A program made the translations under genes and the position numbers. Under the pieces are notes generated by a model. The model searched no databases, was not told the DNA's origin, and was given only the letters and a program-made list of their open reading frames with translations. A stretch of DNA of 64,000 nt, taken from NCBI GenBank assembly GCA_903911355.1, contig CAIWDD010000001.1, positions 1-64,000 on the forward strand. Reading direction: 5' to 3'. Of the stretch, positions 1-8,787 are shown one piece after another. This DNA comes from an uncultured Nodularia sp. (GTDB taxonomy: Bacteria > Cyanobacteriota > Cyanobacteriia > Cyanobacteriales > Nostocaceae). Numbering within the stretch: position 1 is the first letter of the stretch; each line of letters opens with the position of its first letter.

Positions 1-30
1 AGGGAACTGGATTTTATTGTTTTTTGTGCG

Positions 31-141
31 TTCCCCATTCCCCATTCCCCATTCCCCATTCCCCATTCCCTATTCCCTATCCCCCATTCCCTGCTCCCTC
101 CTCCCTATTCCCTGTTCCCTGTTCCCTGTTCCCTGTTCCCT
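31..141. repeat. Short tandem heptamer repeats (ATTCCCC type)
   Basis: The 7-mer ATTCCCC is repeated perfectly about five times, then continues as degenerate copies (ATTCCCT, GTTCCCT). This is the kind of short tandemly repeated sequence known from heterocystous cyanobacteria. It lies in a gene-free stretch and has no coding capacity that I can see. Confidence 0.85.
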
Positions 142-1056
142 AATATAAAAATTACCTGTTTAACACTTTCCAAACATCCTCTAAGTATGATCTCAATATC
201 GGTAATTATTACCCTATGAATAATATTATTGTTAATTGTAAATTAGCTAACATTAACCAACTTGGAACAAACTTATTTATTCAAAATGTTCCCATCTAAG
301 AAAAATATGTTAATCTTAAAGGCAGTTATCACCAAAAAATATAGATGTAATTCAAATTGTGACTTGGTCCCCCTGTAACTCACCGATGTGCAACATGATT
401 AGCGCAGCATACTCCAAAAATTCGTTCCAAGAAATTCGTCATCGCAATCGTGGAAGCGCTTATTTGTTTGCACCAATGGTGAACTTTAATGTGATGGCTC
501 AAGTTGGTGAAACTCCACCCTAAATTTATTCTTGTGTATAACAAAAAGCACTCATAAAAATCCCGGCTAATTATATGTGAATCCTGTTAAAAATTATCTG
601 CAAAATTTGGGATCATTCAGCAGAGTAATTTTAACGGGAATGGATTTGAATGTAAAAAAAAATACTGAGCAGTAGTATATATAAAGCAGGCTGCATGTAG
701 ATGAACTAAGGGTTTATCTGTGTAACCTGCGGTCAGAGGCTATTGGTCTAAAACTCTTAGCCATGTTCGTCAGTCTATGTAGATAGGATAAATTTTGCTG
801 CAACTACACAGACAAAGCCTGCAATTCATGTGAATGAACCTGGAGTAAATATTAGCCATGCTAAGTAGTGTCTCTATATTTCAAGTTAGTCAAAATTAGG
901 AATTAGTTTCCTATTTATCCATGAGACTAACTAATAGTTGGGGAATCATTTCCTACACCTAAAAACAAACTTCATCATTTTAATAATCTTCAGTGTCAGT
1001 GCCACTACCAAAAGAAAGCTTACCTTCTCAAGAGTTCTGCAATAATTGCCCAAAAC
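142..1056. other. Long intergenic region, no gene recognised
   Basis: About 900 bp of AT-rich sequence without a convincing gene. It holds one 45-codon ORF on the + strand (386–523, start ATG, product beginning MCNMISAAYS), which I do not recognise and which could be a gene remnant. No RNA gene or mobile-element end was recognised. Confidence 0.5.
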
Positions 1057-1077
1057 TTGAATGAGAGATATTTAACC

Positions 1078-1767
1078 ATGATTAACAAGCAACATACCTC
1101 AAAATTGCAACGACTACAAGAACTATTGCTCACGACCCTGTTAGGAGATATTCCCACAATTGCTTTTGGTCCCAAACTGCGAAATCTGGTATATCCCCAC
1201 ATTTTTTCCCAGATGGGGAAACTAATTTATATCCAACACGGCGTGGAATTTCTGGGGACTTCTGCCATTGAGATGGGCAATGGTGTATATATTTTTAAAG
1301 GTGTACGCATGGATGCCCAAGGACACCCAAATAATAAAATTTCTTTAGGAAATGGAGTAGCTCTTGAGCGTTACATTGATATTGGATGTTTGGATAACAC
1401 TTGCATATCCATTGGTGATGAAACGTTTATAGGTCCCAATGTCTGTATTGCTGGGCCGGGAAATATCAAAATTGGTAAGCATTGCATGATAGCGTCTCAT
1501 TCGGGAATATATGCCAATAACCACAAATTTGCTTCTGTAACACAACCGATGAAATACCAAGGAATAACCCGTCAGGGAATCGAGATTCAAGATGATTGTT
1601 GGCTAGGGCACGGAGTAACAGTAGTAGATGGCGTTACCATTGGTAAAGGTAGTGTTATTGGCGCAGGATCAGTTGTCACTAAAGATATTCCCCCCTACTC
1701 TGTGTCCGTAGGTATACCTGCAAGAGTAATCAAAAGTCGAGTTAGCAAAGATTTGGTGATATCGTAG
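1078..1767 (+). CDS. Hexapeptide-repeat (left-handed beta-helix) acyltransferase
   Basis: The protein of about 229 residues carries repeated hexapeptide turns ([LIV]-G-x4), such as ISLGNGVAL, ISIGDETFIGPNV, IKIGKHCMIA and VTIGKGSVIGAGSVV. They are followed by the usual C-terminal signature SVGIPARVIKSR. This is the fold of the WbbJ/NodL/Vat O-acetyltransferase superfamily, cytoplasmic trimers that acetylate sugars or other small acceptors from acetyl-CoA. The H in IYANNHKF sits where the catalytic histidine of the superfamily lies. The acceptor cannot be read from sequence; a role in surface polysaccharide modification is only a guess. A TTG at 1057 would add seven residues, but ATG 1078 has a GAGAG element upstream and is preferred. 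No operon partners. Confidence 0.85.
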   Translation: MINKQHTSKLQRLQELLLTTLLGDIPTIAFGPKLRNLVYPHIFSQMGKLIYIQHGVEFLGTSAIEMGNGVYIFKGVRMDAQGHPNNKISLGNGVALERYIDIGCLDNTCISIGDETFIGPNVCIAGPGNIKIGKHCMIASHSGIYANNHKFASVTQPMKYQGITRQGIEIQDDCWLGHGVTVVDGVTIGKGSVIGAGSVVTKDIPPYSVSVGIPARVIKSRVSKDLVIS

Positions 1768-1878
1768 CAAGGCCTAAGTTAACGCTCCCCCCACCCTGGT
1801 GAAGGTGATTATTACTCAAGACGCAACCAGAACCAGGGTTTTCTAAACCCAGGGATGTAGGTCACTAGGGGTTTTATA

Positions 1879-1900
1879 TGGCTAACGCCACGCTATCACT
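1879..1900. repeat. Dispersed GGCTA(A)CGCCACGCTA repeat copy
   Basis: This short GC-rich element in an AT-rich spacer upstream of psbI belongs to a family seen at least ten times in this window (see findings). Confidence 0.6.
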
Positions 1901-2127
1901 ATCGCAGTCATTATAAATTCTGTGATTAGTTTGTAAAATACATTGTACAATGTATCCACTATGGGATAAACAAGACTCGTCACTGTTGAAAAACATCCAA
2001 GGAAGATTCACTACTGAAACTGATCTTAAAAAGGGGCAACATTTCGCTAATATAAAGTAGTTATCTTTTCTGTATAGCAGATACACAGGAGAGACACTTT
2101 TTTCTCACACCCTTTGGAGATATTTGT

Positions 2128-2244
2128 ATGGTGACTTTAAAAATCGCTGTTTATATTGTTGTTGCCTTTTTTGTGGCTATATTCGTCTTTGGATTTTTGT
2201 CAAACGATCCAGCTCGTAACCCCGGACGCCAGGATTTAGAGTAG
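2128..2244 (+). CDS. psbI: Photosystem II reaction centre protein I
   Basis: A 38-residue protein, exactly the usual PsbI length. It has the conserved start M-x-TLKIxVYIVVxFF, a single membrane span (about residues 5–24) and the hallmark C-terminus FGFLSxDPARNPxRxDLE. PsbI is a thylakoid-membrane low-molecular-mass subunit of photosystem II that binds next to D1/CP43 and helps assembly and stability. The start is the ATG at 2128, followed directly by GTG ACT TTA. The gene is monocistronic in appearance: the neighbours are far away and functionally unrelated. It is short enough to be missed by length-filtered gene calling. Confidence 0.97.
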   Translation: MVTLKIAVYIVVAFFVAIFVFGFLSNDPARNPGRQDLE

Positions 2245-2596
2245 AATAGCCACCAATTATTAACTTTGATGGGAAGTGCAAAACTCCTGTTCTTCAAGGA
2301 GGGGGAGCAGCTGGCTTAATAATCAGCGTTAACATAGTAGTGGCTCTCAAAACAGCCCGAAGACTTAAAACACCAGCACCCTCTCTGAGCAGCTTCCTAA
2401 TATATTTAGGCAAAAAGCAAAGGTCGGAAGATCAACGTATAATTGATCCTTCCGGCTATTAATTGGCAGTCAGAAAACTGAGTGGGAGCCTGAGAACCCC
2501 TGTGTCCAAGATCCGGGATGAACACTGATTGAGTCAGTCAAAGCCCGAAAGGGGAGAATCCTGGTTTTTCAAAGCCGGGAGAGTTCAATTGTTAGC
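2245..2596. other. Intergenic region between psbI and the DUF3769 gene
   Basis: About 350 bp without a gene. The only structure seen is an imperfect hairpin at 2423–2456 (GTCGGAAG-ATCAA pairing with TTGATCCTTCCGGC), without a T-tract, which could stabilise or end the psbI transcript. The promoter of the downstream gene must lie here, but I cannot assign boxes. Confidence 0.45.
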
Positions 2597-2599
2597 TTG

Positions 2600-4951
2600 A
2601 TGTGCCTAGATATGCTTCTTCCAGTTCCCCTACCTCCACCGCCTGCCATTGTCCAAGTGGTATCATCAACAGATTCCATTTCTCGTGCTAGTGAGAATCA
2701 GTTTTTCTCATTTATACCCAATCAAAAAAATTCCCAAGCACATAAACAAGCGTCGCCGCCACCAGAGGAAATTCCAATTTTCAATGTGGGAGATGGTACA
2801 TCCAATACATCACAAACCTTCACGGATTCTCAGAGTGCTGCTCGTTTGAGTCAACCCCAGACATTTGCTAATCACCAACAGCAGTTGGAAGCGCCTAAGA
2901 ATAAACCCAAATTTCCAGTCGCGACGGGAAAAGTAACTCCACAAGAGCAGGAAACTAATATTTCTGTTCAACAATTTCCCGAAGGCATAAATATTTCAGT
3001 TGATACCCCAAATTATACACCAAGTTCTCAACCCGTACAAAATACCCTACAGTTAAAGTCTCGTTACCCTGGTAAGGAAAGCTCGACACCCTCTACTATA
3101 GAATTTGCTTCACCTACACCTTCAGCCAGACAAAGAACTATACAAGTTATCTCAGATAGGCAGGAGTATGATCAAATACGGCGAATTGTCACTGCCGAAG
3201 GTAATGTAGTCGTCCGATTTGATGGGGCTGTGGTGGATGCTGACCGCCTGCAAGTAAATTTAGATAACTTGATCGCTGTGGGTTCTGGTAATGTGGCCTT
3301 AACACGAGGAGATCAAGTCTTGCGCGGAGAACGCTTTACCTATAATTTTATCCAGGACAATGGGGAAATAGAAAATGGCAGCGGCGAGATTTTTGCACCC
3401 TCAGCCCAACAAGATTTCGCTTTTTCATCCAGTAATGTTAGACCGGTTGGAATTGAGGCTCCTGTAAGTGATAGGGTCAGAAGAAATCAGCCCCTGTCTC
3501 AAATCACTAGCCCAGGGGGTATTGAGTTCACATTAGGTGGTATACAAGCGAGGAACATCACCTTACCCACAACCGGAGGTGAGGTCAGGAGACTGCGGTT
3601 TGAAGCTGAACGGATTTTGTTTTATCCCCGAGGTTGGCAAGCTTTTGATGTGCGAATTACTAACGACCCCTTTTCACCCCCAGAATTAGAGTTACGTGCA
3701 TCTCAAGTTACCTCTATCAGGGAGTCTCCTGTTAAAGAAACTATTACTACACGGGGACAGCGTTTAGTTTTTGACCAAAAAGTCTCTTTACCAATTCCCG
3801 TAGATAAACAAACTCTTGACAGTTTTGAACGCGACGCCTCACCATTTCTAGTGTCTCCGGGTTTTGATGGGGATAAGCGGGGTGGTTTATTTGTGGAACG
3901 AGGTTTCACACCTGTTGATACCCAGCAGGTACGTTGGAGAATCATCCCTCAGTTGTTTGTGCAAAAAGCCTTGCAAGGGGGTACAGATGATTTAGCTGCC
4001 TTGTTTGGTGTCAAAACCAGTTTAAATGGTGTTTTAAACCCAGGGTTAACACTAGAAGGTGCGGGTGAGTTAACGAGTTTAAACAATTTAGAGGAAAATT
4101 TGCAGGTTGGTTTGCGCATGCGGCAAATATTAGGCAATGTTAATCCTCACGTATTAAATGTAGAATATAGCTACCGCGATCGCCTGTATAATGGCTCTCT
4201 TGGCTTTCAAACTGTCCAGAGCAGTCTTGGTGGTGTGATTACCTCTCCTGTGATTCCTTTAGGTAACAGTGGTGTTAACCTCAACTATCAGGCTGGCGTA
4301 CAATATATCAATGCCAACACCGACCGCCTAGACTTGCTAGCAGCCCACGGGAACAATAATCGTATTACCCTTGGTCGCTTACAAGCTAGTGCAAGCCTCA
4401 GTCGGGGGTTTTTACTATGGCAAGGTAAACCATTACCACCTACTGCTAGTGAGGGATTACGATATACAACAAACCCCGTAGTCCCTTATGTACAGACAAT
4501 TGCCAGTGTCACAGGTACACATAGTTATTATACTAATAACCAAAATCAAATGACCCTCACCGCCGCGGTGGGTTTGGTCGGGCAGTTTGGTAATTTCTCT
4601 CGCCCCTATTTAGACTATACCGCTTTCAACGTAACTTATTCTCAGGGATCAAATAGCGGGCTGTCACCCTTTTTGTTTGACCGCTCAGTTGATAATAAAC
4701 TCCTAAGTCTTGGCGCTCAGGTGCAAATTTATGGGCCATTTCTTTTAGGCTTACAAACAGCAATTAACTTGGAAACTGGTAGAGAAACTAGCACAGACTA
4801 TATTTTAGAATATAGCCGCCGTACCTATGGGATCACTTTGCGTTATAACCCAATAGTGGAATTAGGCGGTTTCAGCATCCGCATTAGTGATTTTAACTGG
4901 GTCGGCGGTACAGACCCATTCTCTGGATTTTCTTCCAGAAAATCCAGATAA
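2600..4951 (+). CDS. DUF3769 outer-membrane protein, LptD/OstA-like
   Basis: A cyanobacterial protein of about 783 residues. Residues 1–170 are low-complexity and Pro/Ser/Thr/Gln-rich. Around residues 185–270 is an OstA/LptA-like beta-jellyroll (RRIVTAEGNVVVRFDGAVVDAD, then ALTRGDQVLRGERFTYNF), the module that carries lipopolysaccharide across the periplasm. The remaining 500 residues are Gly/Asn/Tyr-rich alternating strands ending in DFNWVGGTDPF, consistent with an outer-membrane beta-barrel. By family (DUF3769) this is the cyanobacterial counterpart of LptD and likely inserts LPS in the outer membrane. No classical signal peptide is obvious at the N-terminus. The start is uncertain: TTG 2597, ATG 2600 and ATG 2612 are all in frame, and family members often begin near the M-L-x-P-V sequence at 2612. 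Confidence 0.8.
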   Translation: MCLDMLLPVPLPPPPAIVQVVSSTDSISRASENQFFSFIPNQKNSQAHKQASPPPEEIPIFNVGDGTSNTSQTFTDSQSAARLSQPQTFANHQQQLEAPKNKPKFPVATGKVTPQEQETNISVQQFPEGINISVDTPNYTPSSQPVQNTLQLKSRYPGKESSTPSTIEFASPTPSARQRTIQVISDRQEYDQIRRIVTAEGNVVVRFDGAVVDADRLQVNLDNLIAVGSGNVALTRGDQVLRGERFTYNFIQDNGEIENGSGEIFAPSAQQDFAFSSSNVRPVGIEAPVSDRVRRNQPLSQITSPGGIEFTLGGIQARNITLPTTGGEVRRLRFEAERILFYPRGWQAFDVRITNDPFSPPELELRASQVTSIRESPVKETITTRGQRLVFDQKVSLPIPVDKQTLDSFERDASPFLVSPGFDGDKRGGLFVERGFTPVDTQQVRWRIIPQLFVQKALQGGTDDLAALFGVKTSLNGVLNPGLTLEGAGELTSLNNLEENLQVGLRMRQILGNVNPHVLNVEYSYRDRLYNGSLGFQTVQSSLGGVITSPVIPLGNSGVNLNYQAGVQYINANTDRLDLLAAHGNNNRITLGRLQASASLSRGFLLWQGKPLPPTASEGLRYTTNPVVPYVQTIASVTGTHSYYTNNQNQMTLTAAVGLVGQFGNFSRPYLDYTAFNVTYSQGSNSGLSPFLFDRSVDNKLLSLGAQVQIYGPFLLGLQTAINLETGRETSTDYILEYSRRTYGITLRYNPIVELGGFSIRISDFNWVGGTDPFSGFSSRKSR

Positions 4952-5147
4952 TTAACGATAATGAGTTTTTCACCATAAGTCAGTATCAAACCAATAGCAA
5001 TCAAAGCGAATTAAATTATACATTCTGAATGTAAGTTATTATTAGTACAGCAGGGTGAGTAGCGCAAAGTGGAAAATTTGGCAATCTTTCATCCAAAATC
5101 TAGTTAGCGTATAGTCATAATCTGTTAGCAAGCTACAAGACTTGATT

Positions 5148-7448
5148 ATGGTTCGAGAACTAGAAAGAATACGTCAGAGTGCACAGTTCCCAGAAACAGC
5201 GCCAGCTGCTAATCCTGTATTTTTTAGAACCTACAGCCGTCTGACAAAGGCAGGGCTGAGGGAAACATGGGATGAGGTATGCGATCGCACCCTTGAGGGG
5301 ATCATCGAATTAGGGAAGCTCAACCCAGACGAGATTGCCACCCTAGAAAATATGCAACGCCACCTCAAAGCCTTACCCAGTGGACGCTGGTTATGGGTGG
5401 GTGGTACAGAGTGGATCACCAAATCCAAAAACTTTTCCGGCGCTTATAATTGCACATCCACAAACCTGCAAGACTGGAGTGCATTTGCATTAATGATGGA
5501 CTTAGCCATGATGGGCTGTGGTACTGGTGCCGTCATAGAACCCCAACACATCAATCAACTCCCTGTGATCCGTAATCACTTAAATGTAACGGTACAAGGG
5601 GAAATTGGTAGCATACCTTCAGGATTACGTTATCAACATACTAAAACCTCCATAGAAGGCAATACCGTTACCATCTATGTGGGAGATAGCCGTGAAGGCT
5701 GGGTAGAATCCTACAAATCCCTATTGGAACTCTCCACAAATGAAAGGTTATCCACAGAACTACAGGTAATAGTTGACCTGAGTAATGTACGTAAAACCGG
5801 CGAACCCCTCAAGGGCTTTGGTGGAGTAGCTAATCCCGTCAAATTACCAGACCTATATGAAAAGTGTGCATCTATACTCAACAAGGCTAGAGGAAGACAA
5901 TTAAACTCCGTCGAATGCTGTTTGCTGATTGACCAGGCTGCTGTTGCAATTGTGGCCGGAAATATTCGGCGCAGTGCTGGAATGCGTCAGTTTGAGTCTG
6001 ATGACAATTTAGCAGCAACCGCTAAAGATAATCTCTGGCAACAAGATCAAGAGGGTAACTGGCGCATAAACCCAGAACGTGACCCTTTACGCATGGCTAA
6101 TCATACCAGAGTTTTTCATCGCCAACCCACATTAGAAGAGTGTATAGAATCTGTTCGTAAACAATACTATAGTGGCGAAGGTGCTATTCAGTGGGCTGGG
6201 GAATCCGTAGCCAGAGCTAACTGTGATTTGCTCAATACACCAAAATTAAAAAAAGATTTTCTGCAAGCTTATGATCAAGGAAAAGCCAAAGAATGGATAC
6301 AACGACGTTACCCAAGGATTGATTCTCAAGAATTAGAACATCGTTTAAACCGCTATGGCTTAAACCCCTGTGGTGAAATCATAGGCTCTAACTTTCACTG
6401 TAACTTATCAGAAATTCACTTAAACCAAATTGACCCAGAGGACTACAAAGAACAAGAAAAAGCTTTTACTGCTGGGGCTTTATCTGTAGCAGCACTGTTA
6501 AACCATCAATTTTTAGAGCCACGCTACCAAAAGAGCCGGGAATTAGACCCAATTGTTGGGGTATCCTTTACCGGATTATTCGATTTCTTTGTTCATGCTT
6601 TTGGTGTAGACTGGTTGCGCTGGTGGTCCGAAGGTAGACCAGAAACACCCCAAGGTTTGGCTTGGAAAGAGCAAGAGGCAAAATATCTTAGCTACTGGAA
6701 AGATACAGTACATCGGGTAGTTTGGGACTACTGCGATCGCCACAACATTAAACGGCCCAATCGCTGTACCACCGTCCAACCCAGTGGAACTAAATCTTTA
6801 TTAACAGGTGCTAGTCCGGGTTGGCATCCTCCCAAATCACAGAGATTTATCCGGCGGATCACCTTCAGGAAAAATGACCCAGTAGCACTAGCCTGCATTG
6901 ACTACGGGTACAGCGTCATTCCATCCCAATCAGACAAGGACGAACAGGGAAACTTACTAAATGACCCATTTGATCCCCGTGTAACTGAATGGCTAGTAGA
7001 AATTCCTGTATCCGTATCTTGGGCTGACTTACCAGGAGCAGATGAAATTGATGTTTCTCAGTTTTCCGCCTTAGCTCAATTTGACTTTGCCCTCCAAGTT
7101 CAGCGTTGGTATGTAACTCACAACACATCAGCAACAATAGAACTACGTTCTGAAGAAGTTGAACCGTTAGGACAGCGAATTTATCAAGCCATCCAAAACC
7201 ATGAAGGCTATATTTCCGCCGCGCTGTTAGCCAGGTTCGATGACTTGCAATCATTCCCCCGCTTACCATTTGAGCCCATAGACAAGTCAACCTATGAGCG
7301 TTTAACTCAACAAGTTAAAGCACGCCGCACAACAGATAATTTCTGTACCGTTTTGAGTCGCTATGATGCCGGTGAATTAACAGAGGTTGGGCCTAGTGGA
7401 TGTGATTCTGATAAGTGTATGTTTCCTATTGAATCTCCTGCATCTTAG
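5148..7448 (+). CDS. nrdJ: Adenosylcobalamin-dependent ribonucleoside-triphosphate reductase (class II)
   Basis: A 766-residue monomeric class II ribonucleotide reductase, which makes dNTPs from NTPs using an adenosylcobalamin-derived thiyl radical. Active-site elements are all present: a first redox cysteine near residue 102 (YNCTSTN), the motif NPCGEI with thiyl Cys408 and Glu410, a second redox cysteine at 418 (FHCNLSE), and the C-terminal shuttle pair C752-x4-C757. Cys408 falls exactly where the well-studied Lactobacillus leichmannii enzyme has it. There is no intein, although some cyanobacterial RNR genes carry one. ATG 5148 is chosen over TTG 5142. A perfect hairpin terminator follows the gene. 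The gene stands alone; dependence on B12 links it functionally to cobB further on. Confidence 0.95.
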   Translation: MVRELERIRQSAQFPETAPAANPVFFRTYSRLTKAGLRETWDEVCDRTLEGIIELGKLNPDEIATLENMQRHLKALPSGRWLWVGGTEWITKSKNFSGAYNCTSTNLQDWSAFALMMDLAMMGCGTGAVIEPQHINQLPVIRNHLNVTVQGEIGSIPSGLRYQHTKTSIEGNTVTIYVGDSREGWVESYKSLLELSTNERLSTELQVIVDLSNVRKTGEPLKGFGGVANPVKLPDLYEKCASILNKARGRQLNSVECCLLIDQAAVAIVAGNIRRSAGMRQFESDDNLAATAKDNLWQQDQEGNWRINPERDPLRMANHTRVFHRQPTLEECIESVRKQYYSGEGAIQWAGESVARANCDLLNTPKLKKDFLQAYDQGKAKEWIQRRYPRIDSQELEHRLNRYGLNPCGEIIGSNFHCNLSEIHLNQIDPEDYKEQEKAFTAGALSVAALLNHQFLEPRYQKSRELDPIVGVSFTGLFDFFVHAFGVDWLRWWSEGRPETPQGLAWKEQEAKYLSYWKDTVHRVVWDYCDRHNIKRPNRCTTVQPSGTKSLLTGASPGWHPPKSQRFIRRITFRKNDPVALACIDYGYSVIPSQSDKDEQGNLLNDPFDPRVTEWLVEIPVSVSWADLPGADEIDVSQFSALAQFDFALQVQRWYVTHNTSATIELRSEEVEPLGQRIYQAIQNHEGYISAALLARFDDLQSFPRLPFEPIDKSTYERLTQQVKARRTTDNFCTVLSRYDAGELTEVGPSGCDSDKCMFPIESPAS

Positions 7449-7480
7449 GACCCCAATCCAGTAGGGAGATATTGCCTTGT

Positions 7481-7511
7481 AGAGACGCACTTGAACGCGT
7501 CTCTAGTTTTT
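7481..7511 (+). terminator. Rho-independent terminator of nrdJ (palindromic repeat family)
   Basis: A perfect 8-bp stem AGAGACGC/GCGTCTCT with an 8-nt loop is followed by AGTTTTT. The stem belongs to the AGAGACG...CGTCTCT repeat family also seen at 13717 and inside cobB, so a mobile palindrome may have been recruited as terminator. Confidence 0.7.
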
Positions 7512-7550
7512 CAGGTTAGGATCATTTAAAACTACAGCAGACTCTCAAAT

Positions 7551-7769
7551 ATGTTCATTGATGAATTGTCACCAATATTTCAACAATTAACCAAGCACCC
7601 AGTTTCATTTATGGGGGGATTTTTTTCTGGTGTGCTGCGACTCAATCTCAAGGACGATCCGGTCAAAAGCTGGCTGGATAAACACATCAATTCTACTTGT
7701 CACACCAGTCCAACTAGTGAAGCCCACAATGGCAAAGCTACCGGCCCTCAGCAAATTTCTATTGATTGA
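7551..7769 (+). CDS. Small conserved cyanobacterial protein, unknown function
   Basis: A 72-residue protein whose N-terminal 45 residues (DELSPIFQQLTKHPVSFMGG, then FFSGVLRLNLKDDPVKSWLD) look like a widespread, uncharacterised cyanobacterial small-protein family; this is from memory of the pattern, not a search. Residues about 16–31 form a moderately hydrophobic stretch that could associate with membrane. The last 25 residues are polar and probably unstructured. The start ATG at 7551 lies about 40 bp after the nrdJ terminator, so it is probably transcribed on its own. No function can be assigned. Confidence 0.75.
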   Translation: MFIDELSPIFQQLTKHPVSFMGGFFSGVLRLNLKDDPVKSWLDKHINSTCHTSPTSEAHNGKATGPQQISID

Positions 7770-8096
7770 GATTTAGACCTATCCAAGAATGGACTAAACC
7801 AGAATTGAGGTTGAACAAAACTATTATGGGTAGGCATTTGCCTGCCCTGCATGATCAGTTTAATACAGTTTGTTAAATCCCATACTTTGAAAAATGTCAC
7901 AATCAGTTATCATGTGAGCGTATGGCTAAGTTCAGCCCCTTGGCATCTTTAGTTGAAGCGAAAGCCAGCATGATGATCGCTGTCCTACAACATCCGCCAT
8001 GGGCGAGTCAGAACAGACTATGCAAAATTTGCAGTTTGTTCATATCTCTTTCCCCAGCTGAACTAATCGCTTTTTGTTACAAATTACGTGATCCAC
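7770..8096. promoter_or_regulatory. Leader/intergenic region upstream of the RRM gene
   Basis: About 330 bp without a convincing gene. It must hold the promoter and 5' leader of the RNA-binding protein gene. Such genes in cyanobacteria are cold-responsive with long leaders, which is established for the family but not shown here. A 71-codon ORF at 7922 overlaps the RRM gene in another frame and looks like a chance frame. Confidence 0.35.
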
Positions 8097-8381
8097 ATGA
8101 CTATTTACGTTGGAAACCTCTCTTACCGCGCTACTGAAGAAGACTTAAGAACTGTATTTGCCGAGTATGGTCAAGTCACAAGAGTGGTCTTACCTACTGA
8201 CCGCGAAACAGGTCGGATGCGAGGCTTTGCATTTGTTGAAATGAAGGAAGATGCTCAAGAAGATGCAGCTATTACCGAGTTAGATGGCGCAGAATGGATG
8301 GGCCGTCAACTGAGAGTCAATAAAGCCAAGCCAAAGGAAGACAATCGCGGCGGGAGTTGGGGTAAAAAAGCAGATTATTAA
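8097..8381 (+). CDS. RRM-type RNA-binding protein (Rbp family)
   Basis: A 94-residue protein made of a single RNA recognition motif with a short Gly-rich tail. RNP2 is TIYVGNLSYRA at residues 2–8 and RNP1 is RGFAFVEM at about residues 41–48, both with the aromatic residues that stack on RNA. The tail DNRGGSWGKK is the short glycine-rich end found in cyanobacterial RbpA/RbpB-type proteins. These single-stranded RNA-binding proteins accumulate in the cold and also act in mRNA localisation near thylakoids (family knowledge). The start is the ATG at 8097, giving the usual M-(S/T)-IYVGNL N-terminus; an in-frame GTG at 8088 is less likely. Confidence 0.95.
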   Translation: MTIYVGNLSYRATEEDLRTVFAEYGQVTRVVLPTDRETGRMRGFAFVEMKEDAQEDAAITELDGAEWMGRQLRVNKAKPKEDNRGGSWGKKADY

Positions 8382-8787
8382 TAATAGCAGATTTTTATAC
8401 CGACGGAAAATTAATTGCTCAATTTGACAAGTCCTAGAGCAGAAAGCCCACTCCTTCAAGGGGTGGGATAAATTGCCAGCAACTCTAGTTGCAGTCAAAA
8501 CTTACTGAAATTAATTTAGCGGTAAGGCAAACAATAGGAAAAATGAACTAGGTAAGCTAGCGAAACTCCTGATGTCAAAAAAAAGTTGCTCATAAAGGCA
8601 TACAAGCACTAACAGGCTATTTCCACGAGTTCAGAGAACTTTCAGACGCAAAAACCAAAATTTCAATTCTTTAGTTTATCTAAAATCATATTTGAGTTAT
8701 CAAAATACCTTTCTAAGATAGAGGCAACAACCAAAAGTTGTCATTAATAAATCCAACTCACAAGCACGATGCTAGGGAGTAACAAAA
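8382..8787. other. Intergenic region between rbp and fbp
   Basis: About 400 bp with no gene. At 8444–8464 is a strong hairpin, CCCACTCC/GGGGTGGG with loop TTCAA, resembling right-end hairpins of IS200/IS605-type elements, followed by a short GCAACTCTAGTTGC palindrome. The fbp promoter should lie in the AT-rich part near 8640–8780. Confidence 0.45.

Noticed and set aside
1-150. Possible CRISPR array in the opening repeats
   Set aside because: The unit is a 7-bp tandem repeat without unique spacers, so it is a short tandem repeat, not CRISPR.
6916-7290. 124-codon minus-strand frame inside nrdJ
   Set aside because: Antisense to conserved RNR sequence; no independent signals.
7922-8137. 71-codon frame before the RRM gene
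   Set aside because: It overlaps the RRM gene in another frame and does not look like a protein family; treated as leader sequence.
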